Source: Bacteroidales bacterium (GTDB lineage: Bacteria > Bacteroidota > Bacteroidia > Bacteroidales > UBA932). From it: a DNA stretch of 64,000 bases. Both the position numbers and the translations under genes were made by a program. Shown one piece after another: positions 8,824-16,482 of this stretch (the stretch's first letter is position 1; every line of letters starts with the position of its first letter). The notes under the pieces were generated by a model that made no database searches, was not told the DNA's origin, and saw only the letters and a program-made list of their open reading frames with translations. The stretch spans positions 46,064 to 110,063 of the forward strand of contig JAFUFP010000017.1 of NCBI GenBank assembly GCA_017469845.1. The letters run 5' to 3'.

Positions 8824-10494
8824 CTACCGCCCGGCTCTTGAAAGGAGCGACCTCGCATTCTGGACAGCTTCCGGCGTTATCGTCGTTCCGCTGAGCATCC
8901 TGGCGATCTCCATCACACGGTCTTCACCTTCTATCCTCGATATGGTGGAGACCGTTCTTCCGTCCTTTTCCTCCTTGCGCACGAGGAAGTGTGCGTTTCC
9001 GTTGGCGGCGACCTGCGGAAGATGGGTTATGGCGAAGACCTGCATGTCCTCCCCCATCGAACAAATCATCCTTCCCATCCTGTCGGCCACGCTTCCGGAG
9101 ACTCCGGTATCGATCTCATCGAAAATCATGGTCGGCATGTTGGTGTAGCGGGCCATCATGGCCTTGAGACAAAGCATGATCCTTGAAAGCTCTCCGCCCG
9201 AAGCGCATTTGGCCACGTCCACGGGCCCCCTTCCGGTGGAAGAGAAGCGGAGAAGCACCGTATCGGTTCCGGTAGCGCTCTGCTGAGAAGGAAGTATCTG
9301 CACATCGAATACGGCCTTGTCCAACTCCAGGGAGCGGATGTCGGATTCGATCTTCTTGCCGAAGGGTATCGCGGCCTTGACTCTGGAAGAATGCAGTTCC
9401 TGCGAAATCTTTGACAGCTTCGCATTGAGGGACGATATATCATCCTGAAGGGTCTTCCGGCGTTCTTCGAGTGCTGAGGAATCGAAGAGGGTCTCGCTCA
9501 AAGCGTCCTTTATCGCGATGAGTTCGGCGACTGTCGAGCATCCGTGCTTTTTCTGAAGGTCATAAATGAGCGACATCCTCTGCTCGACGGCCTCAAGACG
9601 GTCCGCCGAAACGTCAACACCCTCCTGCAGAGATTCAGCCTCGGAAAGGATATCCTCCATCTCGTATCTCAGAGACTCGAGCCTCTCCGAAAGAGTCTGG
9701 GCGGAAGGGACGTACTTCCCGGCACGTGAAAGAAGCTTTCCCGCCTCTTTCATCATGGAGTCCACGGAAGAGCGGTCCTCGTCACCGCTGAAAAGCTGTA
9801 CGGCACCGTAAAGATTCTCCTTTATCTCCTCGGCGTTGGAAAGCTGGGCGTGCTCGGCCTCGAGCTCCTCCAATTCCCCGTCCTTGAGGCGGGCCTTGTC
9901 GAGTTCCTCGAACCTGGCCTCGTTGTAGTCCTTCTCCAGGGCGATACGCTGAAGTTTCGCCGTCAGATCGGCAAGCTCCCTCTTCGCTTCCTGCAGGGAA
10001 GAATAGGCGGACTTGCACTCCGACAGAAGCTCTCCGTTTCCTGCATAAAGGTCCAGCATCCTGAGCTGATAATCCCTGTCCTTGAGAAGGAGGGTCTCAT
10101 GCTGGGAATGGATATCTATGAGGAATGAGGCCATTTTCTGGAGGACCGCCACAGGGGCGGGTTCATCGTTGACGAAACCTCTCGAGCGGCCGGACTTTCC
10201 TAGAACTCTCCTTATCGTGACGGAACCGCCGTTCCAGGGAAGGTCATTTTCCGAGAAGAACTCCTCAAGGGAAGAATTCCCCTCCATGTCGAAAACCGCT
10301 TCCACCATGCAGTTGTCAGCGCCTTCCCCGACCATCGAAGGATCGGATTTGGCTCCGAGGGCAAGCGAAAGCGCACCGAGAAGGATAGACTTTCCGGCTC
10401 CGGTCTGCCCGGTAATAATGCCAAGACCCGCCGGAAAAACGATATCCAGCGAGTCCATAAGCACGTAATTCCTTACCTGAAGGGATTCAAGCAT
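8824..10494 (-). CDS. recN: DNA repair protein RecN
   Basis: SMC-like ATPase that acts in recombinational repair of double-strand breaks. Walker A GQTGAGKS lies near the N-terminus, a long coiled-coil region fills the middle (about residues 150-370), and the ABC signature and Walker B part (CASGGELSRIMLCLKA, MIFDEIDTGVSG) is followed by an ITHLPQVAA switch segment. The ATG at 10494 (start MLESLQVRNYVLM) matches the usual RecN N-terminus. An in-frame TTG 21 bp upstream is possible but less likely. It is last in the unit bamD-rpoZ-recN, an order seen in other Bacteroidota. Confidence 0.95.
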   Translation of the reverse strand: MLESLQVRNYVLMDSLDIVFPAGLGIITGQTGAGKSILLGALSLALGAKSDPSMVGEGADNCMVEAVFDMEGNSSLEEFFSENDLPWNGGSVTIRRVLGKSGRSRGFVNDEPAPVAVLQKMASFLIDIHSQHETLLLKDRDYQLRMLDLYAGNGELLSECKSAYSSLQEAKRELADLTAKLQRIALEKDYNEARFEELDKARLKDGELEELEAEHAQLSNAEEIKENLYGAVQLFSGDEDRSSVDSMMKEAGKLLSRAGKYVPSAQTLSERLESLRYEMEDILSEAESLQEGVDVSADRLEAVEQRMSLIYDLQKKHGCSTVAELIAIKDALSETLFDSSALEERRKTLQDDISSLNAKLSKISQELHSSRVKAAIPFGKKIESDIRSLELDKAVFDVQILPSQQSATGTDTVLLRFSSTGRGPVDVAKCASGGELSRIMLCLKAMMARYTNMPTMIFDEIDTGVSGSVADRMGRMICSMGEDMQVFAITHLPQVAANGNAHFLVRKEEKDGRTVSTISRIEGEDRVMEIARMLSGTTITPEAVQNARSLLSRAGR

Positions 10495-10518
10495 ATCCCG
10501 TGAAGGTATTGTCAAGTA

Positions 10519-10842
10519 CTACTCCTCGGAGTCGTGCTTGGCGGTACGGTAATACAGTTCCCCGTCCTTGAATTCCTCGATAGCGACGAGGGCGGGCTTG
10601 GGTTGACGCTCGTAGAACTTCGAAATCTCGATCTGCTCCCTGTTCTCGAAGACCTCATCCATGGTGTCGCGGTCGTTCTTGAAGTCCTCAAGCTTCTTGT
10701 TGAGTTCCTTCTTCTCCTGGAGAGCTATCTGGTTTGCCCTCTTGTAGAGGACTACCACTGTTTCATAAATGTTGCCCGTAGGCTCAGCAAGGTATTTGAT
10801 ATCCCTTGTAATCGTGTTCGTAGGAACTTTCTTCTTGTCCAT
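10519..10842 (-). CDS. rpoZ: RNA polymerase Rpb6/omega-like subunit (Bacteroidota type)
   Basis: Small (107 residues) predicted omega counterpart that helps assemble RNA polymerase. The N-terminal TITRDIKYLAEPTGNIYETV, the central KRANQI segment and the FENREQIEISKFYERQPKPA stretch match what I know of the Bacteroidota Rpb6 family, which differs from proteobacterial RpoZ. The location between bamD and recN supports this. The call rests on remembered family patterns plus position. Confidence 0.78.
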   Translation of the reverse strand: MDKKKVPTNTITRDIKYLAEPTGNIYETVVVLYKRANQIALQEKKELNKKLEDFKNDRDTMDEVFENREQIEISKFYERQPKPALVAIEEFKDGELYYRTAKHDSEE

Positions 10843-10946
10843 TTTTCTATTCTTTCTGATTCGTGGTAACGGAGACTTCCCGCCTCCATACCTACTTACG
10901 TGCCCCTGTAGGGAAAAGTTTCAAAATTTTTCTTTCGTGAGGGAAA

Positions 10947-11969
10947 TCACTTGTTCTTGGCGGCTTTCTCGGCTTTCGCCTCTTCCCTCGCCTTCACTCT
11001 GGCCGCCTTGTCGGAAGCCTTGATTTCCTTCTGAGCCGCCCTGTCAAGAGCCTTCTGGGTCTTCATCTGACGGATCTGCTCCTTGCGGGTAGCCTTCTCG
11101 ACAGCCTTGCGGTCCTTGTCGAAAACGGTCTCGTCAATCTCGATGTCCTCCTCGGCTCCGGTGTAGTTGCCTATGGCTTTCTGTGCCTTGACATACAGAT
11201 GGGCCAATTCCTTGGTGTAAGGAGACTGGGGGATTTCACTGACGAAGTTCAGATAGTCATCCATGAACACCAGGAACCTCTCCCTCTGCTTTTCAGGGAC
11301 ACTGAGGTCGGCGTACTTGTAGGAAGACAGAGCGATATAATATAGGATGTCCTCACGGTAGACATTCTCGGAATCGTCCTTCAGGATGTTGCGGAACGCC
11401 ACTCTTGAGGCCTGATAATCCTCCATCTTGTAATAGAGCTTGGCATTCTCGAAATCTTTCCTGTCAAGCCTTTCATTCAAATCTTTCAAGATGGCGTTGC
11501 ACTCGCTCCTTCTGTCAGTATCGGGATACTCGGTGAGATATTCGTTGATGGCGTTTATGCAGGTATAAGTCGGAGCCTGGTCCAGTTCATAGCGGAGAGT
11601 CTGACGGTAAAGGCAGTCGATCCTGAGGTATACCACGTCCAGATAGAACGGGCTGCCGGGGTACGACTCGATGAACTTGTTGAAGTTCGCCTCAGCCGTA
11701 TAGTAATCCCTGAAACGGTAGTTGCTCATACCCCAATAGTACTGGACGGTATCCTCCTGGGGAGTACCGGACACGTACATGGTGAGGGACTCGAACATAC
11801 CGGCGGCTTTCTGGTATTTGCCCTGCTGATAGTAATCGAAAGCGGCTTTGTATTTTGAATCGACGTCATTGCTCTGCAGGAGCAACTCGTACTGAGACTT
11901 GCAGGATGCCAACGCCAGTAGGGCGAAGACAACTCCGGCAACTATCTTTGAAATTGAACGCATATCCAT
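10947..11969 (-). CDS. bamD: Outer membrane protein assembly lipoprotein BamD
   Basis: Lipoprotein partner of BamA in outer-membrane protein assembly. The signal peptide ends in a lipobox, ALASC, with the Cys at residue 23 of the version starting at 11969. Five TPR-like repeats follow (YYQQGKYQKAAGMFESL, YWGMSNYRFRDYYTAEANF, FENAKLYYKMEDYQASRVAF among them), then a Lys/Ala-rich C-terminal tail. The ATG at 11963 is an equally sensible start; a longer frame running into trxB is rejected because it would place the lipobox about 60 residues in. It lies 7 bp after trxB, so co-transcription with trxB is possible. Confidence 0.9.
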   Translation of the reverse strand: MDMRSISKIVAGVVFALLALASCKSQYELLLQSNDVDSKYKAAFDYYQQGKYQKAAGMFESLTMYVSGTPQEDTVQYYWGMSNYRFRDYYTAEANFNKFIESYPGSPFYLDVVYLRIDCLYRQTLRYELDQAPTYTCINAINEYLTEYPDTDRRSECNAILKDLNERLDRKDFENAKLYYKMEDYQASRVAFRNILKDDSENVYREDILYYIALSSYKYADLSVPEKQRERFLVFMDDYLNFVSEIPQSPYTKELAHLYVKAQKAIGNYTGAEEDIEIDETVFDKDRKAVEKATRKEQIRQMKTQKALDRAAQKEIKASDKAARVKAREEAKAEKAAKNK

Positions 11970-11976
11970 GCTCTTT

Positions 11977-12906
11977 CTACAAATTGTTCGCGATAAGGAA
12001 TTTCTCCACATCAAGGGCGGCACGGCAGCCGGAAGCGGCGGCCGTAATGGCCTGACGGTAGTGGGGGTCCTGGACATCCCCGGCCGCGAAAACTCCCTCT
12101 ACATTCGTCTTTGAAGTCTTGCCGTCGGTAATGATGTATCCGTTCTCATCGGTATCGATCCACTCCTTGAAGAGGTCCGAATTGGGATGATGTCCGATAG
12201 CCAGGAAAAATCCGTCAATCTTGATATCAAAAACCTTACCATCCTTTCTCAAAAGGCGTGCCCCGGTGACACCGTTTTCGTCTCCGAGGACTTCCTGCGT
12301 GTTGCAGTTCCACAGCACCTCGATGTTGGGTGTGTTGTTCACCCTTTCCTGCATTGCCTTCGAAGCCCTGAAAACATCCCTTCTGACAATGATATAAACC
12401 TTCCTGCAAAGACCGGCGAGATAGGTCGCTTCTTCACATGCGGTATCACCGCCGCCAACGACGGCCACGTCCTTCTTCCTGTAGAAGAATCCGTCACAGG
12501 TGGCGCATGCGGAAACGCCCAATCCGCGGAACTTCTGCTCCGATGGAAGACCCAGATACTTGGCTGTAGCTCCGGTGGCGATGATGACGCTCTGGGCGAG
12601 AATCTCGTTTCCGCGGTCATCTACGGCATGGAAAGGCCTGGATGAAAGATCGATCGAAGCGATCTTGCCGCGCCTTATGTCAGCACCGAACCTCTTGGCC
12701 TGCTTACCCATCGTATCCATGAGGATATTGGCGTCAACGCCTTCCGCGAAGCCGGGGAAATTCTCCACAACCGTAGTGGTGGTCAGCTGACCGCCGGGTT
12801 CCATTCCCTCATAAAGTATGGGAGAAATGTCCGCTCTACCGGCATAAATTGCGGAAGTGTATCCGGCGGGGCCGGAACCTATGATGAGGCATCTTGTCGT
12901 TTCCAT
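11977..12906 (-). CDS. trxB: Thioredoxin-disulfide reductase
   Basis: FAD enzyme that uses NADPH to reduce thioredoxin in the cytoplasm. The 309-residue protein has the FAD-binding GSGPAGYTSAIYAGRA near the start, the redox CATC pair (SACATCDGFFY), the NADPH-binding VGGGDTACEEA and the C-terminal GVFAAGDVQDPHYRQ. The ATG at 12906 is chosen because family homology starts there; the open frame extends 126 bp further upstream but crosses the predicted promoter. It is divergent from a Fur-family regulator. Confidence 0.95.
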   Translation of the reverse strand: METTRCLIIGSGPAGYTSAIYAGRADISPILYEGMEPGGQLTTTTVVENFPGFAEGVDANILMDTMGKQAKRFGADIRRGKIASIDLSSRPFHAVDDRGNEILAQSVIIATGATAKYLGLPSEQKFRGLGVSACATCDGFFYRKKDVAVVGGGDTACEEATYLAGLCRKVYIIVRRDVFRASKAMQERVNNTPNIEVLWNCNTQEVLGDENGVTGARLLRKDGKVFDIKIDGFFLAIGHHPNSDLFKEWIDTDENGYIITDGKTSKTNVEGVFAAGDVQDPHYRQAITAAASGCRAALDVEKFLIANNL

Positions 12907-12973
12907 TGCGAAAAAATGTTTTGATACTGGCCCGGTAAACTTTTTCGGGGTCACAAATAATTCAATAAGAATG

Positions 12974-12981
12974 CAAAGATA
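12974..12981 (-). promoter_or_regulatory. -7 element for trxB
   Basis: The minus strand reads TATCTTTG, an exact TAnnTTTG match, 68 bp upstream of the trxB ATG. Confidence 0.6.
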
Positions 12982-13003
12982 GGAATATTTTGACGAAAAT
13001 TTA

Positions 13004-13011
13004 TATATTTG
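13004..13011 (+). promoter_or_regulatory. -7 element for the Fur-family gene
   Basis: TATATTTG, an exact TAnnTTTG match, 42 bp before the ATG at 13053 and only 22 bp from the opposing trxB element. A regulator bound here could affect both genes. Confidence 0.55.
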
Positions 13012-13052
13012 CCTTTGTTTGGAAATTTTCAAAATTAGATTCTTTTACCGGT

Positions 13053-13514
13053 ATGGTGAACCAGACACAGAAAGCCCCCACGATGGATGAGTTCCGCACC
13101 CTCCTGAAGCGTCATGGCCTGAAGGCCACCCCGCAAAGGATAGCGGTCCACGAGGCGATGATGGAGTTGGGACACGCTTCGGCCGACATGGTGACGGAGC
13201 ACATATCTTCTTCCGGCAGGACTTCCGTAACAGTGGCATCCGTATACAACATCCTTTCCCAACTTGCACTTTTGGGGATTTATCACCATCGGATGAGTTC
13301 GAACAGCAAAATGTACTTCGATGTCACCACATCGAATCATCTGCACCTGTACGATACGGTGAACAACGTCTACAGGGACATTTTTGACGACGACATTCTG
13401 GACCTCATCCAGTCGCGACTGGGGAAACGCCGTTTCCGCGGATTCAAAGTTGACGGGATCGACATCCAGATCCTGTGTCATCCGTCCAAAACCAAAATCC
13501 CGAAAAAAAGTTGA
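13053..13514 (+). CDS. Fur-family transcriptional regulator
   Basis: DNA-binding metalloregulator candidate of 153 residues. The winged-helix half shows LKRHGLKATPQRIAVHEAMM and TSVTVASVYNILSQLALLG, the usual Fur recognition region. The dimer half keeps SNHLHLYDTVNNVYRD and FKVDGIDIQI, but lacks the CxxC pairs that bind structural zinc in classical Fur and PerR. A Bacteroidota clade without those cysteines exists, so this may be normal. The start at 13053 is preferred because the predicted promoter lies inside the longer frame. Divergence from trxB suggests, but does not prove, a redox role. Confidence 0.8.
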   Translation: MVNQTQKAPTMDEFRTLLKRHGLKATPQRIAVHEAMMELGHASADMVTEHISSSGRTSVTVASVYNILSQLALLGIYHHRMSSNSKMYFDVTTSNHLHLYDTVNNVYRDIFDDDILDLIQSRLGKRRFRGFKVDGIDIQILCHPSKTKIPKKS

Positions 13515-13524
13515 CATCCCGCAA

Positions 13525-14265
13525 ATGAAACTTTCTTCAAGATACCTCAGGATGCTTCCAGTCATCCTCCTTTCATCAGTTCTCTTCTTCGGTTCATGTG
13601 ATGAAGATACGACGATCCTGTACAATGACATCGCTATGGGCGACATCATCGGAGGGAAGTTCGTAAGCGACGCCGGACTTACATACACTCCGGTTGAGCA
13701 GACCTGCCCCGGACAGTTGGACACGATGGGAAGGGCGATACTTCAGAGCGACATTCTCAAAAAAGTTTCCGCCACCGAATATCAGGTAAGGATCAAGCAG
13801 ATGTCGAAAGTTCTGAGGAAGGACTGCCTGATTTCCGACGAGGTGGAGGATATATCAGCACTCGGCAACGATCCGGTCCTGATAAGCCAGGCGTGGATAA
13901 GCGCCGGATACCTCAACCTTTCAACGAACATCTCATTCGCGGAAGGATCAAAGACGAGACACCTTTTGAATCTTCTTCTTGACAAGAGCGAAGACAACAC
14001 CGACACCCTCCACTTCAGCCTTCTCCACAATTCGTTCGGGGATTGCTACCCCTTCAACACTCCCGACGCTGAAGCGGAAGAACCTTCCCAGACCAAAAGC
14101 TATTCAGTCGGAACCGCATACGCTTCATTCCCAATCACTTCTTTCGTTCCGGATGGAAAGAATCATATTCCGCTCAAGGTGAAATATTTCTGGTACAAAT
14201 CCGAAGAGGGTACCCTCACGCATGACACTTACACCGGATATGTAAAGGGCAACATTGTGAAATAA
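13525..14265 (+). CDS. NigD-like exported lipoprotein
   Basis: Predicted lipoprotein of 246 residues with an N-terminal signal ending FFGSC (Cys at about residue 24). The first half (IGGKFVSDAGLTYTPVE through KDCLI) resembles the OB-like domain of Bacteroidota NigD proteins, and the second half is beta-rich with an AYASFPITSF segment. The function of the family is not settled. It begins 10 bp after the Fur-family gene, so the two probably share a transcript, and ends before a terminator at 14292. Confidence 0.6.
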   Translation: MKLSSRYLRMLPVILLSSVLFFGSCDEDTTILYNDIAMGDIIGGKFVSDAGLTYTPVEQTCPGQLDTMGRAILQSDILKKVSATEYQVRIKQMSKVLRKDCLISDEVEDISALGNDPVLISQAWISAGYLNLSTNISFAEGSKTRHLLNLLLDKSEDNTDTLHFSLLHNSFGDCYPFNTPDAEAEEPSQTKSYSVGTAYASFPITSFVPDGKNHIPLKVKYFWYKSEEGTLTHDTYTGYVKGNIVK

Positions 14266-14291
14266 AGGGATTCTCTTGCAGGTAAGACCGA

Positions 14292-14319
14292 AGGAGGAGA
14301 CACTGTTCTTCTCCTTTTT
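14292..14319 (+). terminator. Rho-independent terminator
   Basis: A 9-bp stem AGGAGGAGA/TCTTCTCCT with one G-U pair, a 6-nt loop and a following T tract, between the NigD-like gene and upp. Confidence 0.75.
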
Positions 14320-14433
14320 CTATTCGCGGGGACAAGGATCCGGAAAAAAATCACCCGTAAGTCGGGAATAATGATTACCTTTATATCCCGAAAAGGAACT
14401 TCTGTTCCCCCAATAACACAAAACACACTAATC

Positions 14434-15063
14434 ATGAGCACATTGCACGTAGTTGATCATCCGATGATCCAACACAAACTGACCCTTATGAGGGACATGA
14501 ACACCGGTTCAAAAGACTTCCGTGAACTTCTTAAAGAGATCGCCCTTCTGATGGGATACGAGGTCACTCGTGACCTTCCTCTTGAAGATATCGAAATCCA
14601 GACCCCCATCTGCAAGATGACTGCGAAGAAGGTACCGGGCCGCAAGCTTGCGATCGTACCGATTCTCCGAGCCGGATTGGGAATGGTCGAAGGTCTTCAG
14701 ACACTTGTTCCTGTCGCCAAAGTTGGCCATATAGGTCTTTATCGTGATGAGACGACTCACCAGCCTGTCGAATACTACTGCAAACTTCCGGAAGACATCC
14801 AGGAAAGGCTCGTAATCGTGACAGACCCGATGCTTGCCACCGGCGGCAGCGCATGCGACGCCATCACGATGCTGAAGAAAAGAGGCTGCAAGAACATAAG
14901 ACTGATGTGCCTTGTAGGAGTTCCCGAAGGAGTTAAGAAGGTTCAGGAAGAACATCCCGACGTGGACATATACGTAGCCGCAGTTGACGACCATCTGAAC
15001 GAAAACGCCTACATAGTTCCAGGACTGGGAGACGCCGGAGACAGAATCTTCGGAACCAAATAA
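14434..15063 (+). CDS. upp: Uracil phosphoribosyltransferase (first of two paralogues)
   Basis: Salvages uracil to UMP using PRPP. The 209-residue protein starts with the typical [16 protein letters not shown] block. It carries [13 protein letters not shown], the PRPP loop [14 protein letters not shown] and the C-terminal uracil-binding [12 protein letters not shown]. It belongs to the type found in E. coli and Firmicutes. A second, more divergent family member lies at 26824. It is flanked by terminators on both sides, so it is transcribed alone; TACCTTTA at 14376 is a possible -7 element. Confidence 0.95.
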   Translation: MSTLHVVDHPMIQHKLTLMRDMNTGSKDFRELLKEIALLMGYEVTRDLPLEDIEIQTPICKMTAKKVPGRKLAIVPILRAGLGMVEGLQTLVPVAKVGHIGLYRDETTHQPVEYYCKLPEDIQERLVIVTDPMLATGGSACDAITMLKKRGCKNIRLMCLVGVPEGVKKVQEEHPDVDIYVAAVDDHLNENAYIVPGLGDAGDRIFGTK

Positions 15064-15104
15064 GGAAAACGGGAAAAATCAAACCAACCGCATAAAACAA
15101 TCGG

Positions 15105-15136
15105 AAGCCATCGGGACAATACCGGTGGCTTTCTTT
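15105..15136 (+). terminator. Terminator after upp
   Basis: A 10-bp stem AAGCCATCGG/CCGGTGGCTT with one G-U pair followed by a T-rich stretch, 41 bp after the upp stop. It marks the left limit of conserved core sequence before the accessory patch. Confidence 0.7.
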
Positions 15137-15193
15137 CGCTTTTGGAAGTGGCTGGAAATGGGACTCTTGTTACCTACAATGTGGACAAGGGAC

Positions 15194-15225
15194 AAAAAAA
15201 GAGAGCGACACTTTGATTCGCTCTC
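15194..15225 (-). terminator. Terminator of the minus-strand TonB-C gene
   Basis: A perfect 8-bp stem GAGAGCGA/TCGCTCTC (15201-15225). On the minus strand it is followed by seven Ts (15194-15200). It lies downstream of the gene ending at 15363. Confidence 0.75.
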
Positions 15226-15235
15226 CTAACAACCT

Positions 15236-15340
15236 GGGGTGCTTGGTGCAAGGCAGAGTTGAACCGCCTGATGCCTTGGATTGAGAAGATATGGGCGTTA
15301 CGTCGGTACTTCCCAGAACCATCCAATTTATCGAGGATTT
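15236..15340. repeat. Direct repeat R, copy A (105 bp)
   Basis: Matches 16202-16306 with 3 differences over 105 bp in the same orientation; the two copies start 966 bp apart. It begins GGGGTGCTTGGTGC. Bases 15244-15268 read on the minus strand as a tRNA T-arm (GGCGG, TTCAACT loop, CTGCC) followed by an acceptor 3' strand TTGCACC and an A, but no anticodon arm or 5' half is present. The copy flanks the left side of the TonB-C cargo gene. Confidence 0.9.
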
Positions 15341-15362
15341 AATGAAAGTGAAAAGCCTTCAA

Positions 15363-16100
15363 CTACCTGAAATCTATGATAGCGGGAATGGTCATAAGGA
15401 CTTTACAAGGTTTTCCATTGTGGTATCCAGGAGTCCATTTGGGAGCAGTTCTCATCGTCCGAATGAACGCAGCGGAAAGATATGTGTATGGAATCCTCCC
15501 AATGTCATCAATATCAAGTATTTCTCCTTCTTCAGACAGCAACACCCTTACCGTAACATGACCCGATATCCTATAAGGTTCTTCCACTTCCATATGTTGG
15601 ATTACCCAAAAGGAGAAATCTATGTCACTCCTGCCTGTGCTTGTACTACTTCTACCATTGAATATAGGTTTAGTTTGGCAAAGAAGATAAGGAACGGCAT
15701 CTTGATAGAGAACCCAAGTACCATATCCGACTACTTCCTTTCTCACATCTTGAATCCACTGCTTACCATATTTGTCATCAAGCCATTCGAAGATGGTATA
15801 GTTGTAGAGTTTCATTTCTTGCGGGGAACCGTCAATCACATCGCTGAAAACCTTGATTCCAACACCATACTTCTCCTTGAACAAGTTGTCTTGGCGTGAG
15901 TTAAGGATGAGTGAGGTTCCACAAGTAGCAACAAGTTCAGCCGTGCCGTTCTCAAGGGCTTTTTTTGCCGATTCGACCGAATACTTTTCAGAAACGGGAA
16001 CACTTTCGGTTATGATTCCCGTGACTCCTTGTGCAAACGATGCGGGACAGACAACGAGTAGCAGCAGAAAGACAAGAAATTGTAAATGAAGTCGTTTCAT
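15363..16100 (-). CDS. Exported protein with TonB C-terminal-like domain
   Basis: Secreted protein of 245 residues. The signal peptide is about residues 1-24 (MKRLHLQFLVFLL then CPASFAQG). The middle is unrecognised (CGTSLILNSRQDN, FEWLDDKYGKQW). The last 80 or so residues resemble the TonB C-terminal or energy-transducer fold: GHVTVRVLLSEEGEILD, AAFIRTMRTAPKWTPGYHNGKPCKV. It lacks the membrane anchor and Pro-rich linker of a true TonB, so energy transduction is unlikely. The start at 16100 is set by the signal peptide; the frame stays open upstream through repeats, but that part looks non-coding. It lies between direct repeats R-A and H1. Confidence 0.72.
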   Translation of the reverse strand: MKRLHLQFLVFLLLLVVCPASFAQGVTGIITESVPVSEKYSVESAKKALENGTAELVATCGTSLILNSRQDNLFKEKYGVGIKVFSDVIDGSPQEMKLYNYTIFEWLDDKYGKQWIQDVRKEVVGYGTWVLYQDAVPYLLCQTKPIFNGRSSTSTGRSDIDFSFWVIQHMEVEEPYRISGHVTVRVLLSEEGEILDIDDIGRIPYTYLSAAFIRTMRTAPKWTPGYHNGKPCKVLMTIPAIIDFR

Positions 16101-16148
16101 AAAAAATGATTTGTCTGATTGTCTGCAAATTCTATTCCGTAAGGGACC

Positions 16149-16207
16149 TTGGAAGCCCCTAAATACAAAGCAACTCCCGGAAACCTCCGAGAGTTGCAGT
16201 AGGGGTG
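16149..16207. repeat. Direct repeat H, copy 1 (59 bp hairpin element)
   Basis: 57 of 59 bases match 18006-18064. It holds a nested stem: outer CCCCT/AGGGG around inner GCAACTC and CGGA pairing with TCCG and GAGTTGC. Read on the minus strand the hairpin is followed by TTTGTATTT, so it looks like a transcription terminator. Its last six bases, GGGGTG, are the first six of repeat R copy B. Confidence 0.88.
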
Positions 16208-16306
16208 CTTGGTGCAAGGCAGAGTTGAACAGCCTGATGCCTTGGATTGAGAAGATATGGGCATTACGGCGGTACTTCCCAGAACCATCCAATTTATCGA
16301 GGATTT
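16202..16306. repeat. Direct repeat R, copy B (105 bp)
   Basis: Second copy of the repeat at 15236-15340, with 3 differences, one of them in the tRNA-like T-stem (bases 16210-16234). It abuts hairpin element H1 directly. Confidence 0.9.
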
Positions 16307-16428
16307 CGGTGCCATGTAACGAGCGGGATGATAGTTGAGGCATCTCCCCGGGGTAGGAGAAGCGTTCCATCTTATCATTTTGTCTTACAATCTCACAAGG
16401 AGATAGTTATGGAATGATAGTTGTGCTC
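16307..16428. other. AT-richer spacer, nothing recognised
   Basis: Between repeat R-B and the promoter of the 275-residue gene I see no convincing ORF, RNA or repeat. Confidence 0.4.
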
Positions 16429-16459
16429 TTTGGATAATGAGTATTTGTTGTTACCTTTG
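16429..16459 (+). promoter_or_regulatory. Promoter of the 275-residue orphan gene
   Basis: TTTG at 16429-16432, 19 nt, then TACCTTTG at 16452-16459, a full match to the Bacteroidota promoter, 23 bp before the ATG. Confidence 0.7.
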
Positions 16460-16482
16460 TTTAAACCATAATATTCACCATT

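Noticed and set aside
15241..15340. Possible coding sense in repeat R (AWCKAELNRLMPWIEKIWAL then RRYFPEPSNLSRI)
   Set aside because: Two of three differences between copies are silent in this frame, but three changes are too few to judge, and the tRNA-like start of the repeat explains part of it better.
15236..16306. Integron cassette array
   Set aside because: No integron integrase or attC-type inverted core sites; the recombinase remnant is of the serine type and the ends include tRNA pieces, so an integration-site model fits better.
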